Source: Apodemus sylvaticus (lineage: Eukaryota > Chordata > Mammalia > Rodentia > Muridae). From it: a DNA stretch of 64,000 bases. This document shows positions 24,291 to 36,117 of this stretch, in pieces. The translations under genes and the position numbers were made by a program. The stretch spans positions 82,986,013 through 83,050,012 of the forward strand of contig NC_067473.1 of assembly GCF_947179515.1 (NCBI RefSeq), in the 5' to 3' direction. The notes beneath the pieces are model-generated. The model saw only the letters and a program-made list of their open reading frames with translations. It was not told the origin of the DNA and ran no database searches. Position 1 is the first letter of the stretch, and each line of letters starts with the position of its first letter.

Positions 24291-25003
24291 TCAAAACCTC
24301 AAAATATACAAGTTACAATTCACAGACCACAGGAAGCTCAAGAAGAAGGGGAAGTGAAGTGAGGGTGCTTTGATTCCTCTGAGAAAGGGAACAAAATACG
24401 CATAGGAGTATTAAGGGAGATAATGTGTGGAGCAGAGACTGAAGTTAAAATACACCCAGAGACTGCCCTGCTTGGGGATTCATCCTTTAAACAGTCACCA
24501 AAACCCAATACTACTATGGATGGCAAGAAGTGTATGCCAAAAGGAGCATGTCATGGTTGTCCCTGGAGGGGCCCTGTCAGAACCTTACAAATCCAAAGGC
24601 AGATCAACCATTCGACTGGGCAACGGGTCCCCAGTGGAGGAGCTGCAGGGTGGTCTGGAGGAGCTGAAGGGGTTTACAGCCCCATGGGAAGAACAATGAT
24701 TTCAGCCACTCAGATGCCCCAGGACTCTCAGGGACTCCCATCAACCAAGGGGTACAAATGGTTCCAGCCAAAAATGTGGCAGAGGAACACCTTTTTGGGC
24801 ATCAGTAGGAGGAGTAGTCCTTGGATAGTTAAAGGCTCAATAGATGCCTTAACAAAGGGAAATAGAGGGGGGAAGTGGGAGTGGGTCGGGTGGAGGGGCA
24901 TATATGTGGCGGCATGGGGATTAGGGGTCTTTGGGTAAGGGGGGAATGAGGAAATGTTTACCATTGGAAATAGAAATGAAGACGATATTCAATTTAAAAA
25001 AAA

Positions 25004-25016
25004 AAAGCTAATAGAA
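25004..25016. repeat. Target-site duplication, right copy (13 bp)
   Basis: An exact copy of 18707-18719, immediately after the A tail of the nested L1. Host ORF2 sequence continues from here. Confidence 0.9.
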
Positions 25017-25895
25017 GATAAAGTGGGAAAGAAACTTGAATTCATTTGTACAGATGACAACATCCTGACCAGAATAGGCTTGAAGATAAATAATTGATAA
25101 ATGGGACCTCATAAAACTGAAAATCTTCTGTAAGTCAAAAGACTGCAAATCCTACAAGGTAATAGCTTAGTAATTGGGAAAGATCTTCGCTAACCCTACA
25201 TGTGACTGAGGGTTAATATCCAAACTTAATAAAGAATCCAAGGAGCTGGACACCAATGACCTAAATAACCCAATGAATAAATAAGGTACAGAACTAAACA
25301 GAGAATTCTTGACAGAACTATCTTATAGTTATCAGGGAAATGAAAATCAAAAACCCTGATATTCTACTTTATCAGAATGTTTAAGGACAAAATTCAAGGG
25401 ATAGCACAAGCTGGTGAAGATATGAATGGAAGAAAACATTCCTCCATTGCTGGTGGGACTGCAAACTGGCACATCCACTCAGGAAATCCACCTGGCAGTT
25501 TCTCAGAAAACTAGAAATAGTTCTAGTTGAAGATCCAGTTATATAGATCCTGGGCTTATACCCAAAATATACTCCACCAAACCACAAGGACACATGCTTC
25601 AGTATGTTCATGGCAACTTTATTCATAATATCAAAAAACTTAAAGCAACCCAGATGTCCATCAACTGAAGAATGGATACAGGAAATATGGTTCACAATAA
25701 AATAGTTCTTAGCTATTGAAAGCAAGAACATGATGAATTTTGCAGCCAATAAAAGGAACTAGAAAATGGGATGGGAAGTAGGAGGGGGTGGGTTGGTGAG
25801 CAGGGGGAGGTAGGATGAGATAGGGAATTTTGAGGGGAAAACAGGGAAGGGAATAATATTTGAAATGTAAATAAAGTATCTAATAAAAAATAAAT
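25017..25895 (+). mobile_element. Old LINE-1 (host element), right part and 3' end
   Basis: Continues ORF2 from the split ('gaccagaataggcttgaag', 'aaatgggacctcataaaac') to its end near 25745. It then jumps to a short G-rich 3' UTR and ends 'gaaatgtaaataaag' plus an A-rich tail. Much of the 3' UTR is missing, so there is an internal deletion or a composite end. Confidence 0.8.
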
Positions 25896-25899
25896 GAAA

Positions 25900-26365
25900 A
25901 ACTACAATATGTACAGAACCATATTGGGGCAGTAATGCACATGGTTTGAATTGACATTGGTCAAGGACAATCCCTGGCTTCGGGCAGGAATCTGCCATTA
26001 GGACATAATAGGGAAGTAGCTCAAATCAAGAATTTTTATCCTAGGGTGGAGAAGCTTAGTGAAGATTAAGCTCATTGTTCCTCCAGGTCTAGGAATTCCT
26101 GAATTAAGCAGGTGACCCACCCAGCTGCCTGAGCAGTCAAGACAAAAACCTCCAGGAGAAGCTAGACAACTTCCACTGGAACTTAACCTGGAGTCTGGAG
26201 GGAAGGGTTTGCCCAAACAGTTAAAAGGTCTGACCACCATTAAATTTTGGTCTTGATCAGTGAAACATTGTCTTGGCCCTTCTTTCTTTTTGCCCCTTCC
26301 TCATCTATTCCTCAGCTTCTGTTCTAGCAACCCAGTTCATAATAGCTGCAGGCAGCTATGGAATA
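25900..26365 (+). mobile_element. LTR-like remnant (ERV2/ERVK type, tentative)
   Basis: No coding potential. The right end reads 'ttctgttctagcaaccc..aatagctgcaggcagct', which resembles the end of the LTR-like stretch at 57470-57511 ('ttccagaaaacagttt..agctgttggcagct'). The shared terminal block and lack of other identity suggest LTRs of related rodent ERV families. Assignment is from memory and unchecked. Confidence 0.4.
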
Positions 26366-26454
26366 CAACAACAATAATTTAAAAGTACAATTTATATCAC
26401 ACATAGTTCTAATTCCATGTTAAGAAATGTGATTTTCAGACAAAAAGAAAGAAA

Positions 26455-27868
26455 AGAAAATATCCTGAGTCAGGTAACCCAGATCCAAAAGGGCGTGTAT
26501 GGTATGTGCTCACTGTTTCATATTAGTCATAATATAAAATGCCCATCATATAACCTAGAGACCCAAAGAAGTTAAACAAAAAGGAAGGCTTGAAGCTCTA
26601 TTAGAAGGGAAAACAAAATAATCATAGGAGTCAGAGGGAGGAAGAGAATTGCATGGAAGCAGAAATAGAAAGGGAAACGTAGGGTCAGGATCAGGTGTCA
26701 GATCAAAGACATGATACTGTGCCAGAAGGATGGAGACAGAATGGAAATATGTGGCTGTGATAGGAGGAATCTCTTGGAATCCTGAGAGACCTGGGATGAG
26801 GCAGGCTCCCAAGAGTCAGTGTGAGTTACCTTAACTGAGATGCCTAACAGTGCGGACATGAAACCAGAAAAGGCCATCTCCTGTTGCCATCAGGATCCAA
26901 TGGAGGGATAAGGACACCAACATACCCACAAAGCTTTCAACCCCAAATCTGTCTGGTCTTAAAGCAATACAGGGACAAAGATGGAGCAAAGACTGAAGAA
27001 ATGGACAAGTAATACGCAGTACAACTAGAGATCCATCTCCTGGAAAATCTCCAACCACTGGCACAATTAATATTCTATTATACTTGCAGACAGGAGACCA
27101 GCATAAACTCCTCTGAGATGCTCTATCCAGCAGCTGACTCAGACAAATACTGATACCCACTGTTAGGGTTTGTATATGCTTAACCCAGAGAATGGCACTG
27201 TTGGGGGTGTGGCCTTGTTGGAATAGGTATGTGTGTGGTCTTAAGACCTTCACCCTAGCTGCCTGGAAGCTAGTCTTCCACAAGCAACCTTCAGATGAAG
27301 ATGATGAACTCTCAACTTCACCTGCACCATGCCTGCCTTGATGTTCCCATGTTCCTACTTTGGTGATAATGGACTGAACCTCTGTAAGCCAGCCCCAAAT
27401 ATATGTTGTCCTTATAAGACTTATCTTGATCATGGTGTTTTGTCACACAAGTAAAACTTAAACTAAGACACCCACAGTCAAAGATTGTATTGAGTTTGGG
27501 AACTCTTACTGAAGAGTTAGGGGAAGGATTGAAGGTCCTAACAAATATTAGAACTCCACTGGAAGACAAAAAATGTCAACTAACCTAGATCCTTTGCAGC
27601 TCTTTGAGCCTGAGCCACCAACCAAAAACCATACATGGTCTGGAGTGAGAGCACTGGCACGTATGGCTCCCTTGTCTGCCCTCAGTTGGAGAAGGTGCCC
27701 CTTACCTTACAGAGACCTGATGTGCCAAGAGTTTTGGGTGGATCCACCTTCTAACATGAGAAGGGTAGAGGGATAAAGGGAAGGACTCTTTGAAGGGTGA
27801 CTGGGTGAAGGGGACTACTTTTGGAATGTAAATAAATAAGAAATAAATTAAAATAAAAAATAAAAAAA
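26455..27868 (+). mobile_element. LINE-1 3' end split by a hAT-like element
   Basis: Starts at the end of ORF2 ('cctgagtcaggtaacccag', 26464) and continues through an old-type 3' UTR to 'ggaatgtaaataaataag' and an A-rich tail at 27868. The middle (27161-27468) is a DNA-transposon insertion. The long minus-strand open frame at 26831-27433 crosses both elements and is not a gene. Confidence 0.8.
27161..27468 (+). mobile_element. Rodent non-autonomous hAT element (URR1 type)
   Basis: Left end 'TTAGGGTTTG' and right end 'aaacttaaactaaga' fit decayed terminal inverted repeats. The inner blocks 'gtgtggccttgttgga', 'gctgcctggaag' and 'aatggactgaacctctg' are those of a common rodent repeat. Flanks 27153-27160 (atacccac) and 27468-27475 (acacccac) form an 8-bp duplication with one mismatch, the length hAT elements make. 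Confidence 0.65.
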
Positions 27869-29379
27869 TGGTCCCATGGAAGTATTACAAGCAGGACTCT
27901 GTTCTGTAATGATCTTAACATTCTTAGCTTCAAGATCCTACAGAGAAGCCCACTGAGATCTGAACACTGTAGTGAAAGTTTTGGTTTCATGAATAAAACC
28001 ACAGAAAGATATTAAAAATATATTTGTTTTCATCTCAAGCTTGGGGATATGAGGATGCTTCAGGTTGTCCAAAGCAGTTGATTATAATTTGCCTTGTGCT
28101 CTAGCGGGGCCATGATTTTTCTAGCTGCAGATAGTTTTTGTGAATATGTAACTTCTGGAATTCAAGAGACTTTTGAGAAGATATGTAAATGCTAGAACCA
28201 TAATGAGGGTGGTTGTTTGGCAAGTTGGTGTTTGGATTCTTTTGGTTGCTCTTGGCTGTATTTTGTCAAGTAGTCCCATGTGAACGTATGAAAAGAATAA
28301 ATTACATATCCTGAACTTGAAGACAAAATTTGTCCCAAGGATCTCAATGTACTTTATCAACAGAAAGTAGTCGAAATATATCATTGTCCCCTTTGCCTTC
28401 TATCCTTTTTCCTTTCCTAACTTAGTATAGGGCATTGAAAAGGTAGAAGAAGAGAGGTGTGGAAATATGAAAGTAAAAAGAAACTGCAAAGTAGAAAAAA
28501 ATCCAGTTATACAACATTTTCCTAATCCAAAGGTCCAAAGTGCTTACACAATCCTTCCCAAAGCACACATCAGGTCTCTCCAACAATAACCCCTTATCCT
28601 GGTACCAACTTGACTTAATTAAGTATACTATTGCTTGATGAGCATCATGATTAAACGTAAGTTGGGGAGGAAAGGATTTTTTTATCTTACATGTGTACAT
28701 TTTAGTTGATCATTGGAGGAAATCAGGACAGAAACTCATATGGGCAGGCATACTGAGGCAGGAGCTAATACAGAGGACCTGGGAGGTTGCTGTTTACTTG
28801 CATGCTCCATATAGCTAATTCACCCTGACTTCTATTAGACTCAGGACTACCAGGCCAAAATCACCCACAATTTGTTGAACATTCCCACAAGTAGTGAGAT
28901 TTTTTTAATAAAAATAATTTTCTAATTAGAAATAATTTTCTAATAAGGAAATAATCTGCATGCTTGGCCTGTCAGATGACTTAAACTGGTGTCAAGTTGC
29001 ATTAAAATATCTAGAACATGGATCTAGGTTGATTCTTTGTGCAGATAATAGTAATTCCACATGAGGATTGTATCTATGGGCTAATTAGGCTACTTGTAGC
29101 TTCCTCTTTAACATGTTTTCTCTAAAGCAAATACCAAATCCGCTACTGACAGCTTCTGTTTCTCTAAAAGGCTCGCCAGTTATCCAGATTCCATAAAATA
29201 AATGTTATAGCCAAGACCTGATGCTGTGCATTTCACACCCATATCTTCTTTTTTATATTATATTTATGATATGATAAATCTAACATTACATATGGCATTA
29301 CATATTATGAAATATATAATATGTGACCAACATATTATATATTAAATATGTTATATACTGTATTTATTATATTTCTTTC
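27869..29379. other. No gene; probable old dispersed repeat
   Basis: No convincing coding frame. The 28020-28720 part has the texture of an old rodent ERV/LTR internal or flank sequence, but I cannot name it. The AT-rich 29240-29370 part contains short palindromic 'atatta' runs. Confidence 0.3.
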
Positions 29380-30455
29380 TTTTTTTGACTATTTCTTTTT
29401 TATTAGCTATTTTTTAATTTACATTTCAAAAGTTATCCCCTTTCCTGGTTTAACCTCCAAAAACACGCTATCCAATTCCCCCTCCCTCTGCTCACCAACC
29501 CACCCACTCCTTCTCTCTTGTCCTGGCATTCCTTTATACCGGGGCATCGAACCTTCTCAGGACTAAGGGTCTCTCTTTCCTTTGATGTCCAATAAGACTA
29601 TCCTCTGCTACATGTGCAGCTGGAGTCATGGGTTCCTCCATGTGTACTCTTTGGTTGGTAGTTTAGTCCGTGGGAACTCTGGGGGTACTGGTTGTTTCAT
29701 ATTGTTGTTCCTCCTACGGGGGTTGCAAGCTCCTTCAGCAACTTTGGTACTTTCTCCAGGTCCTCCACTGGGGACCATGTGCTAAGTCCAAAGGTTGGCT
29801 GAGAACAACCACTTCTGTATTTTTCAGATACTGTCAGAGCCTCTCAGGAGACAGGTATAACAGGGTCCTGTCAGCAAGTGTTTGTTGGCATCTACAACAG
29901 TGTCTGGGCTTGGTGACTATATTTGGGATATATTCCCAGTTGGGCCAGTCACTGCATGGTCTTTCCTTCAGCCTCTGCTCCAAACTTTGTCTCTGTATCT
30001 CCTCCAATATGTACTTTGATCTCCCCCCTTTTTTTGTTTTTTTGTTTTTTTGTTTGTTTTTGTTTTGTTTTGTTTTTGTTTGTTTGTTTTTTGAGGCAGG
30101 GTTTCTCTGTGTAGCCCTGGCTGTCCTGGAACTCACTCTGTAGACCAGGCTGGCCTCGAACTCAGAAATCCACCTGCCTCTGCCTCTGCCTCCCAAGTGC
30201 TGGGATTAAAGGCATGCACCACCATCGCCCTGGCTTGATCCCCCTTCTAAGAAGGAGAAAGTATTCACACTTTGGGCTTCCTTCCTCTTGAGCTTCATTT
30301 GCTGCATGAGTTGTATTTTGGGTATTCCTAGCTTCTAGGCTATTATGAACTTATCAGTAAGTGCATACCATGTGTGTTCTTTTGTGATTGGGTGACCTTA
30401 CTCAGGACAAATGTTCTAGTTCCATTCATTCGCATTTGAATTTCATGCAGTCTTG
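29380..30455 (-). mobile_element. Antisense LINE-1 3' end with a B1 insertion
   Basis: Minus-strand 3' UTR from 'tttacatttcaaaagttat' (29420), through the 'tgtgtactctttggttggt' and 'cctctgctcca' blocks, to the ORF2 end near 30440. It is interrupted at 30029-30235 by a B1. Confidence 0.85.
30029..30235 (-). repeat. B1 SINE, antisense
   Basis: A long (TTTG)n-type tail and a complete minus-strand B1 body. It is flanked by 'ttgatctcccc' on the left and 'ttgatcccccttc' on the right, a near-perfect target duplication. Confidence 0.95.
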
Positions 30456-31385
30456 TTTTTTTGTTTTTTTAGTTTCCTTTTTATTTCTATATTCTTTGTT
30501 TGCATTCCAAATGATTTTCCCTTTCCCGGTTCCCCCCTCCCCCTAAGTCCCATAAGTCATCTTACCTCAGCCAGTTCCCCAATCAACCCCTCCCACTCCT
30601 CTGTGCTAGCAATCCCCTACAATGCTGCATCAAGCCTTTCCGGGACCAGGGCCCTCTCCTTCCTTCTTGGGAATGATTTGATATGTGGGTTGTGTTTTGG
30701 GTATTCTGAGCTTCTGGGTTAATATCCACTTATCAGTGACTGCATTCCAAGTGTGTTCTTTTGTGATTTGTTTCAGTTACCTCATTTAGGATGATATTTT
30801 ACAGTTGCAAACATTTGACTAAGAATTTCATGAATTCATTGCTTTTAATTGCTGAGTAGTATTCCATTGTGTAAATATATCACATTTTCTGTATTCATTC
30901 CTCCATTGAGGGACATCTGGGTTCATTACAGCTTCTGGCTATTATAAATCAGGCTGCTATGAACATAGTGGAGCATGTGTCCTTATTGCATGCCAGGGAA
31001 TACTCTGGGTATATGCCCAGGAGTGGTATAGCAGGGTACTCCAGAAGTGTCATGCCCTGTTTTCTGAGGAACTGCCAGACTGATTTCCAGAGTGGTTGTT
31101 CCAGCTTGCAATCTCACCAGCAGTGTAGGAGTGTTCCTCTTTCTCCACATCCTCTCCAACACTTGCTGTCTCCTGAATTTTTAATCTTAGCCATTCTGAC
31201 TGGTGTGAGGTGAAATCTCAGGGCTGTTTTGATTTGTATTTCCCTAATGACTAATAATGTTGAACATTTCTTAAGGTGCTTCTCAGCCATTTGAAGTTCT
31301 TCAGGTGAAAATTCTTTGTTTAGCTCTGTACCCCATTTTTAATAGGGTTATTTTATTTTCTGGCATCTAACTTCTTGAGATCTTT
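30456..31385 (-). mobile_element. Antisense LINE-1 3' end (3' UTR plus ORF2 C-terminus)
   Basis: Minus-strand L1: a T-rich tail, a 3' UTR pyrimidine tract, then ORF2 C-terminal sequence ending near 'taacttcttgagatcttta' at 31385, where the next antisense L1 begins. It is 5'-truncated. Confidence 0.88.
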
Positions 31386-31780
31386 ATTAGATATTTCTTT
31401 ATTTACATTTCAAATGGTATCCCCTTTCCTCTTTATTCTCCAAAAATCCCCTGCCTCATCCCCCCTCCCCCTGCTTACCAACCTTCCTACTTTCCTGACC
31501 TGACATTCTCCTATACTGGGACATCGAGCTTTTATAGGACCAATGTTCTGTCCTCTCATTGATGTCTGAAATGGCAATCCTCTGCTACATATGTAGCTGG
31601 AGACATGGGTCCCTCCATGTGTACTCTTTGGTTGGTAGTTTAGTCCCTGGGAGCTCTGGGGGTACTGGTTGGTACATATTATTGTTCCTCCTGTGGGGCT
31701 GCAAACCTCTTCAGTTCCTTGGGTCCTTTCTCTACCTGGTCCATTGGGGATGCTATGCCCAGTCTATTGGTTGACTGGGG

Positions 31781-31794
31781 GCCATGAGTATTTT
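31781..31794. repeat. Target-site duplication, left copy (13-14 bp)
   Basis: GCCATGAGTATTTT, exactly repeated at 32836-32849; the first G could belong to the L1. Confidence 0.92.
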
Positions 31795-32835
31795 TTCCTT
31801 TTTTTTTATTCGATATATTTTTTATTTACATTTCAAATGATTTTCCCTTTTCAGGCCCCCCACTCCCCAAAAGTCCCATAAGCCCCTTTCCCTCCCCCTG
31901 TTCTCCCACCCACCCCTTCCCACTTCCCTGTTCTGGTTTTGCCCTATACTGCTACACTGAGTCTTTCCAGAACAAGGGGCCACTCCTCCATTCTTCTTGT
32001 ACCTCATTTGATGTGTGGATTATGTTTTGGGTATTCCACTTTTCTAGGTTTAATATCCATTTATTAGTGAGTGCATACCATGATTGATCTTTTGAGACTG
32101 GGTTACCTCACTTAGTATGATGATCTCCAGCTCCATCCAATTGTCTAAGAATTTCATGAATTCATTATTTCTAATGGCTGAATATACTCCATTGTGTATA
32201 TATATACCACACTTTTTGCATCCATTCTTCTGTTGAGGGTACCTGGGTTCTTTCCAGCTTCTGGCTATTATAAATAGGGCTACTATGAACATAGTGGAGC
32301 ATGTATCCTTATTACAGGCTGGGGAATCCTCTGGGTATATGCCCAGGAATGGTATAGCAGGATCTTCCAGAAGTGACGTGCCCAGTTTTCTGAGGAACCG
32401 CCAGACTGATTTAAGAGTGGTTTTACCAATTTGCAACCCCACCAGCAGTGGAGGAATGTTCCTCTTTCTCCACATCCATGCCAACACCTGATGTCTCCTG
32501 AACTTTACAAAGTTTCTGTAAGGCAAATGACACCATCAAAAGGACAAATCGGCAACCAACAAATTGGGAAAAGATCTTCACCAACCCTACATCAGATAGA
32601 GGACTAATATCCAATATATACAAAGAACTCAAGATGTTAGATTCCAGAAAACCAAATAACCCTATTAAAATGGGGTACAGAGTTAAACAAAGAATTTTCA
32701 CCTGAAGAACTTCGGATAGTGGAGAAGCATCTTAAAAAATGCTCAACTTCATTAGTCATTAGGGAAATGCAAATCAAAACAACCCTGAGATTTCACTTTA
32801 CACCAGTCAGAATGGCTAAGATTAAAAATTCAGGA
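31795..32835 (-). mobile_element. Young twin-primed LINE-1 insertion
   Basis: On the minus strand: the A tail (T run at 31800-31809), the 3' UTR of young type ('ttattcgatatatttttta', 'aaagtcccataag') and ORF2 end up to about 32503. The next L1 segment is inverted (plus strand, 32504-32835). The two pieces abut in L1 coordinates at the 'attcaggagacat' site. With the perfect flanking duplication this is a textbook twin-priming product. Confidence 0.93.
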
Positions 32836-33285
32836 GCCATGAGTATTTTGATCCAACTTCCAAGAAGGATCACAGTATCCACTGTTTGTTCTTCCTTCTT
32901 TTTGAGCCTCATGTGGTCTGTGAGTTGTATCTTGTGTATTCTGAGGTTTTAGGCTAATATACACTTATCAAGGAGTACATAGCATATATATTCTTTCATG
33001 ATTGGTTTACCTCATTCAGGATATTTCCTAGCTCCATCCATTTGCCTAAGAATTTCATGAATTAATTGTTTTAATAGCAGAGTAGTACTCCATTGTGAAA
33101 ACGTACCACATTTTGTATATCCATTCCTCTGATGAGGGACATCTGGGTTCTTTCCAGCTTCTGGCTATTATAAATAAGGTTGCTATGAACATAGTGGAGC
33201 ATGTGTACTTATTACATGTTGGAACATCTTCTGGGTATATGCCCAGGAATGGTATAGCTGAGTTCTCAGGTAGTGCTATGTTCTT

Positions 33286-34498
33286 GGGTCTTTGTGTCGT
33301 TTAAGTAAAAGTGGCTTCATAGAATAAATTGGGTAGTGTTTCTTCTGATTTTGTGGCATAGTTTGAAGAGTATTGGTATTAGATCTTCTTTGAAAGTTAG
33401 ATAGAACTCTGTACTAAAAACATCTGCTCCTGGGCTTTTTATGGTTGGGAGATTATTTATGACTTCTTCTATTTCTTTAGTGGCTTTTGTCGGTTTAGAT
33501 GATTGATCTGATCCTGATTTAACTTTGGTATTTGGTATCTGTCATGAAAATTGTCCATTTTTCCAAGGTTTCCAGTTGTGTTGAGTATAGGCTTTTGTAG
33601 TAGGATCTGAAGACTTTTTTTTGAATTTCTTTAGTTTCTGTTGTTATGTCTCCCTTTTCATTTCTGATTTTGTTAGTTTTCTTACTGTCTCTGTGTCCTC
33701 TGGTGAGTATGGTGAAGGGTTTATCTGTCTTGTTGATTTTCTCAAAGAACCAGCTCCTGGTTTGTTGAATCTTTGTATAGTTCTTTTTGTTTCTATTTGG
33801 TTGTTTTCAGGACTGACTTTGATTATTTCTTGCCATCTACTCCTTTTGGGAATATTTGCTTCTTTTTGTTCTTTCATGTGTGCCTTTAAATTGCTAGTGT
33901 ATGTTCTCTCCAGCTTCTTTTTGGAGGCACTCAGAGCTATGAGTTTTCGTCTTAGCATTTTTCTATGCTTTCATTGGGTCCCATAAGCTTGTGTATGTTG
34001 TGACTTCATTTTCATTAAATTCTAAAATGTCTTTAATTTCTTTATTTCTTCCTTGACCAAGTTATCTTTGAGTAAATTGTTGTTCAGCTTCCATACATAT
34101 GTGGGATTTTCTGTTGTTTCATTACTATTGAAGACATGCCTTAATCCATAGTCATCTGATAGGAAGCATGGAATTATTTCAATCTACTTATATCTGTTGA
34201 GGTCTGTTTTTTGACCAATTATATGGTCAATTTTGGAGAAGGTACCATGAAGTTCTGAGAAAAATGTATATTTTTTTAATATAGGATGAAATGTTCTATA
34301 AATATCTGTTAAATCCATTTGGTATATAACTTCTGTTAGTCTTTCTGTGTTTCTGTTTGTTTTGTGTTTCCCTGATTTGTTCATTGATGATAGTGTGGTG
34401 TTGAAGTCCCCCATAATTATTGTATGAGGTACAATGTGTGCTTTGTGCTTCAGAAAAGTTTCTTTCATCAGTGTGGGTGCCCTTGCATCTGGAGCATA
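33286..34498 (-). mobile_element. Antisense LINE-1 ORF2, N-terminal half
   Basis: Minus-strand frames at 33644-33958 and 34184-34468 encode ORF2 sequence: 'LRRKLIALSASKKKLERTYT' and, nearer the N terminus, 'HTIIMGDFNTTLSSMNKSGK' with the endonuclease GDFN motif. It probably belongs to the same L1 as 31386-33285, with the central region deleted. Confidence 0.85.
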
Positions 34499-34800
34499 TG
34501 GTTCCTGTGTCCTGAGGGTTCTGGGCGGTTTCCTGTGAGCTGCAGAGGATCCAACGTGAGCTCACAGGCCTGTCTGCTCTCCTGAGAGGCTATCTATCAC
34601 CCTATTCTACCTGGGTATGGAGTCCTGTGGCATAGGATGGTCTCCAGATGTAAATAGAAACAGGAAGGCTCCTGTTCCAGGCTGACCCTGGGTTCCTGTG
34701 TCCTAAGTGTTCCAGGAGGGTTCCTCTGTGAGCAGGAGTGATTCTACCTGTGATCACAGGCCTGTCTGAACTCCTGGGAGGCTAGCTTCTTCTTCTCTTT
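34499..34800 (-). mobile_element. LINE-1 5' UTR (monomer-like), antisense
   Basis: Two similar units share 'ggttcctgtgtcct(g/a)ag' (34500 and 34691) and 'tcacaggcctgtctg' (34562 and 34756), typical of mouse L1 5' UTR repeats. They are joined directly to ORF2 (34498), so ORF1 and the start of ORF2 are missing. Confidence 0.65.
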
Positions 34801-34829
34801 CCATTCTTACAATTAATTATTTAATCCAT

Positions 34830-34965
34830 GCTGCAAAGAGAGTGATATAGAAATAGAGGGACAGAAGAAGAGAGAGAGAGTGGTAGAAGGAATAGAGGGA
34901 AGGAGAGAGGGGAGGAGGGGCAGGGGAGGGAGGGGGAAAGGGGAGGAGGTAGAAAGGGAGGGCTA
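34830..34965. repeat. Purine-rich (GA/GGA) tract
   Basis: Almost pure A/G over about 110 bases, dominated by GGA and GAGG words. Confidence 0.9.
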
Positions 34966-35119
34966 CCATTCTACGGCTTCCCATGATTTCAAGTTCCAAG
35001 AGAAAGGCAAGTATCCTAATTTTTATTTACAGAAACATATTGACAAACCTCCTGTTGGGTATATAAATCACCTACTGTTGCACCTGCAAGCATGTGTGTG
35101 TGTGTGTGTTTGCTTATGA

Positions 35120-35927
35120 TGCTAATGTCTTCTTGGTCAACTGTTTTCTTGATTACAATGAAGTATACCTATTTATCACTTCAGAGTCTATTTTGTGAGA
35201 TGTTAGCATAGTGATAGATAATGTATTCCTGGATCTATTGGAGTACTCTTGTGTAACCTTTTACTGTAAGTTTGTACCTATCATTCAAACTAAGATGTGC
35301 TTCTTGGAGGCAGCAAGTATATAGAATTTGTTTCTTGATACATTCAATTTGTGAATTTTGTGTGGAGAATTGAGCCAATTCATGTTTAAAGTGTTATTGA
35401 AATGTGTGTGTTAGTTCTGGTCAACATGTTCCTGAATTTTGGTGTTGTATTCTAAGTGATACTTTGTGATTTGGTAGTAATGGCTTCATATTATTCCACA
35501 GTCCCTCTCCTGTGCCCATTTGTCAATGCTGCCCTAAATAATGCTCCCCATGTTACCTTTGGATTAGTTTATTGAATATAAAATTTTTTGGGTGGTCTAT
35601 GTTGTAGAAATTGTTCTTCTTTCAATTATGGCAGTTTTGCTGAGTAGAATATTTTAGTTTGGCTGTGATTTAGCATTTGGGATGTATTGCTGCAGGCTTT
35701 TCTGGCTTTGAAAGTTACCTTGAGAAATCAGCTGTTCCTCCTTTAACATTTTCCTGTAATTAGGGCAGTTCATTTTTTTTAAATTTAATGTATTTTCTTT
35801 ATTTCTGTCATGAAGTTTTTCTCTTAGATCTTTCAATCCACTTTTTAGTTATGTATACTTAATTTTTTAGCTAAACATGCATGGAAACTTTTGATACAGC
35901 TCTTGCTTGTTCTGTGTATTCTGTTGG

Positions 35928-35930
<3 letters not shown>
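35120..35930 (-). mobile_element. Old antisense LINE-1 (ORF1 and upstream region), block B
   Basis: Minus-strand L1 sequence of old type ('cttcttggaggcagcaagta' at 35299, 'gagaaatcagctgtt' at 35723), with the counterpart at 2751-3110 in block A. It marks the left side of the duplicated unit. The minus-strand frame at 35654-35836 is a translation of this remnant. Confidence 0.65.

Positions 35931-35931
<1 letters not shown>

Positions 35932-35997
<66 letters not shown>
35932..35997. repeat. (TG)n microsatellite
   Basis: A pure TG run of about 65 bases. It has no counterpart in block A, so it expanded after duplication. Confidence 0.97.
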
Positions 35998-36000
<3 letters not shown>

Positions 36001-36117
36001 ACTGGTGTGTCTTTGCATTGGTTTCTTTCTTCTATGATTGTACTGAAGGTTTTCTCTTTGCCATTGAGCTGGGATTATTTTCTCCCACCTGTGCCTATAA
36101 TTTGAATATTTTTATAG

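Larger units (their letters stand above)
18720..25003 (+). mobile_element. Nearly full-length old LINE-1 inserted inside another LINE-1
   Basis: About 6.3 kb in the sense direction: a 5' UTR (18720-19157) with short imperfect repeats such as 'gggcattTga' units, ORF1 (19158-20393, broken), ORF2 (about 20510-24290, broken), a 3' UTR, and an A tail at about 24994-25006. Exact 13-bp flanking duplications prove the ends. All coding frames carry stops or shifts, so it is dead. The 5' UTR is unlike the one at 34499-34800, which suggests a different, older L1 lineage (Lx-like, inferred). Confidence 0.92.
31386..33285 (-). mobile_element. Antisense LINE-1 3' end, split by a younger L1
   Basis: The 3' UTR part is 31386-31794 and the remainder is 32837-33285, which runs into ORF2 C-terminal sequence ('gggtatatgcccagg' at 33234). 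The gap is filled by a twin-primed L1 (31795-32836). At 33285 the sequence jumps to the N-terminal half of ORF2, so the central part of ORF2 (most of the RT domain) is missing. Confidence 0.8.

Noticed and set aside
26831..27433. 200-codon minus-strand open frame
   Set aside because: It is antisense to an L1 3' UTR and crosses into the hAT-like element, so it is a composite of two transposons.
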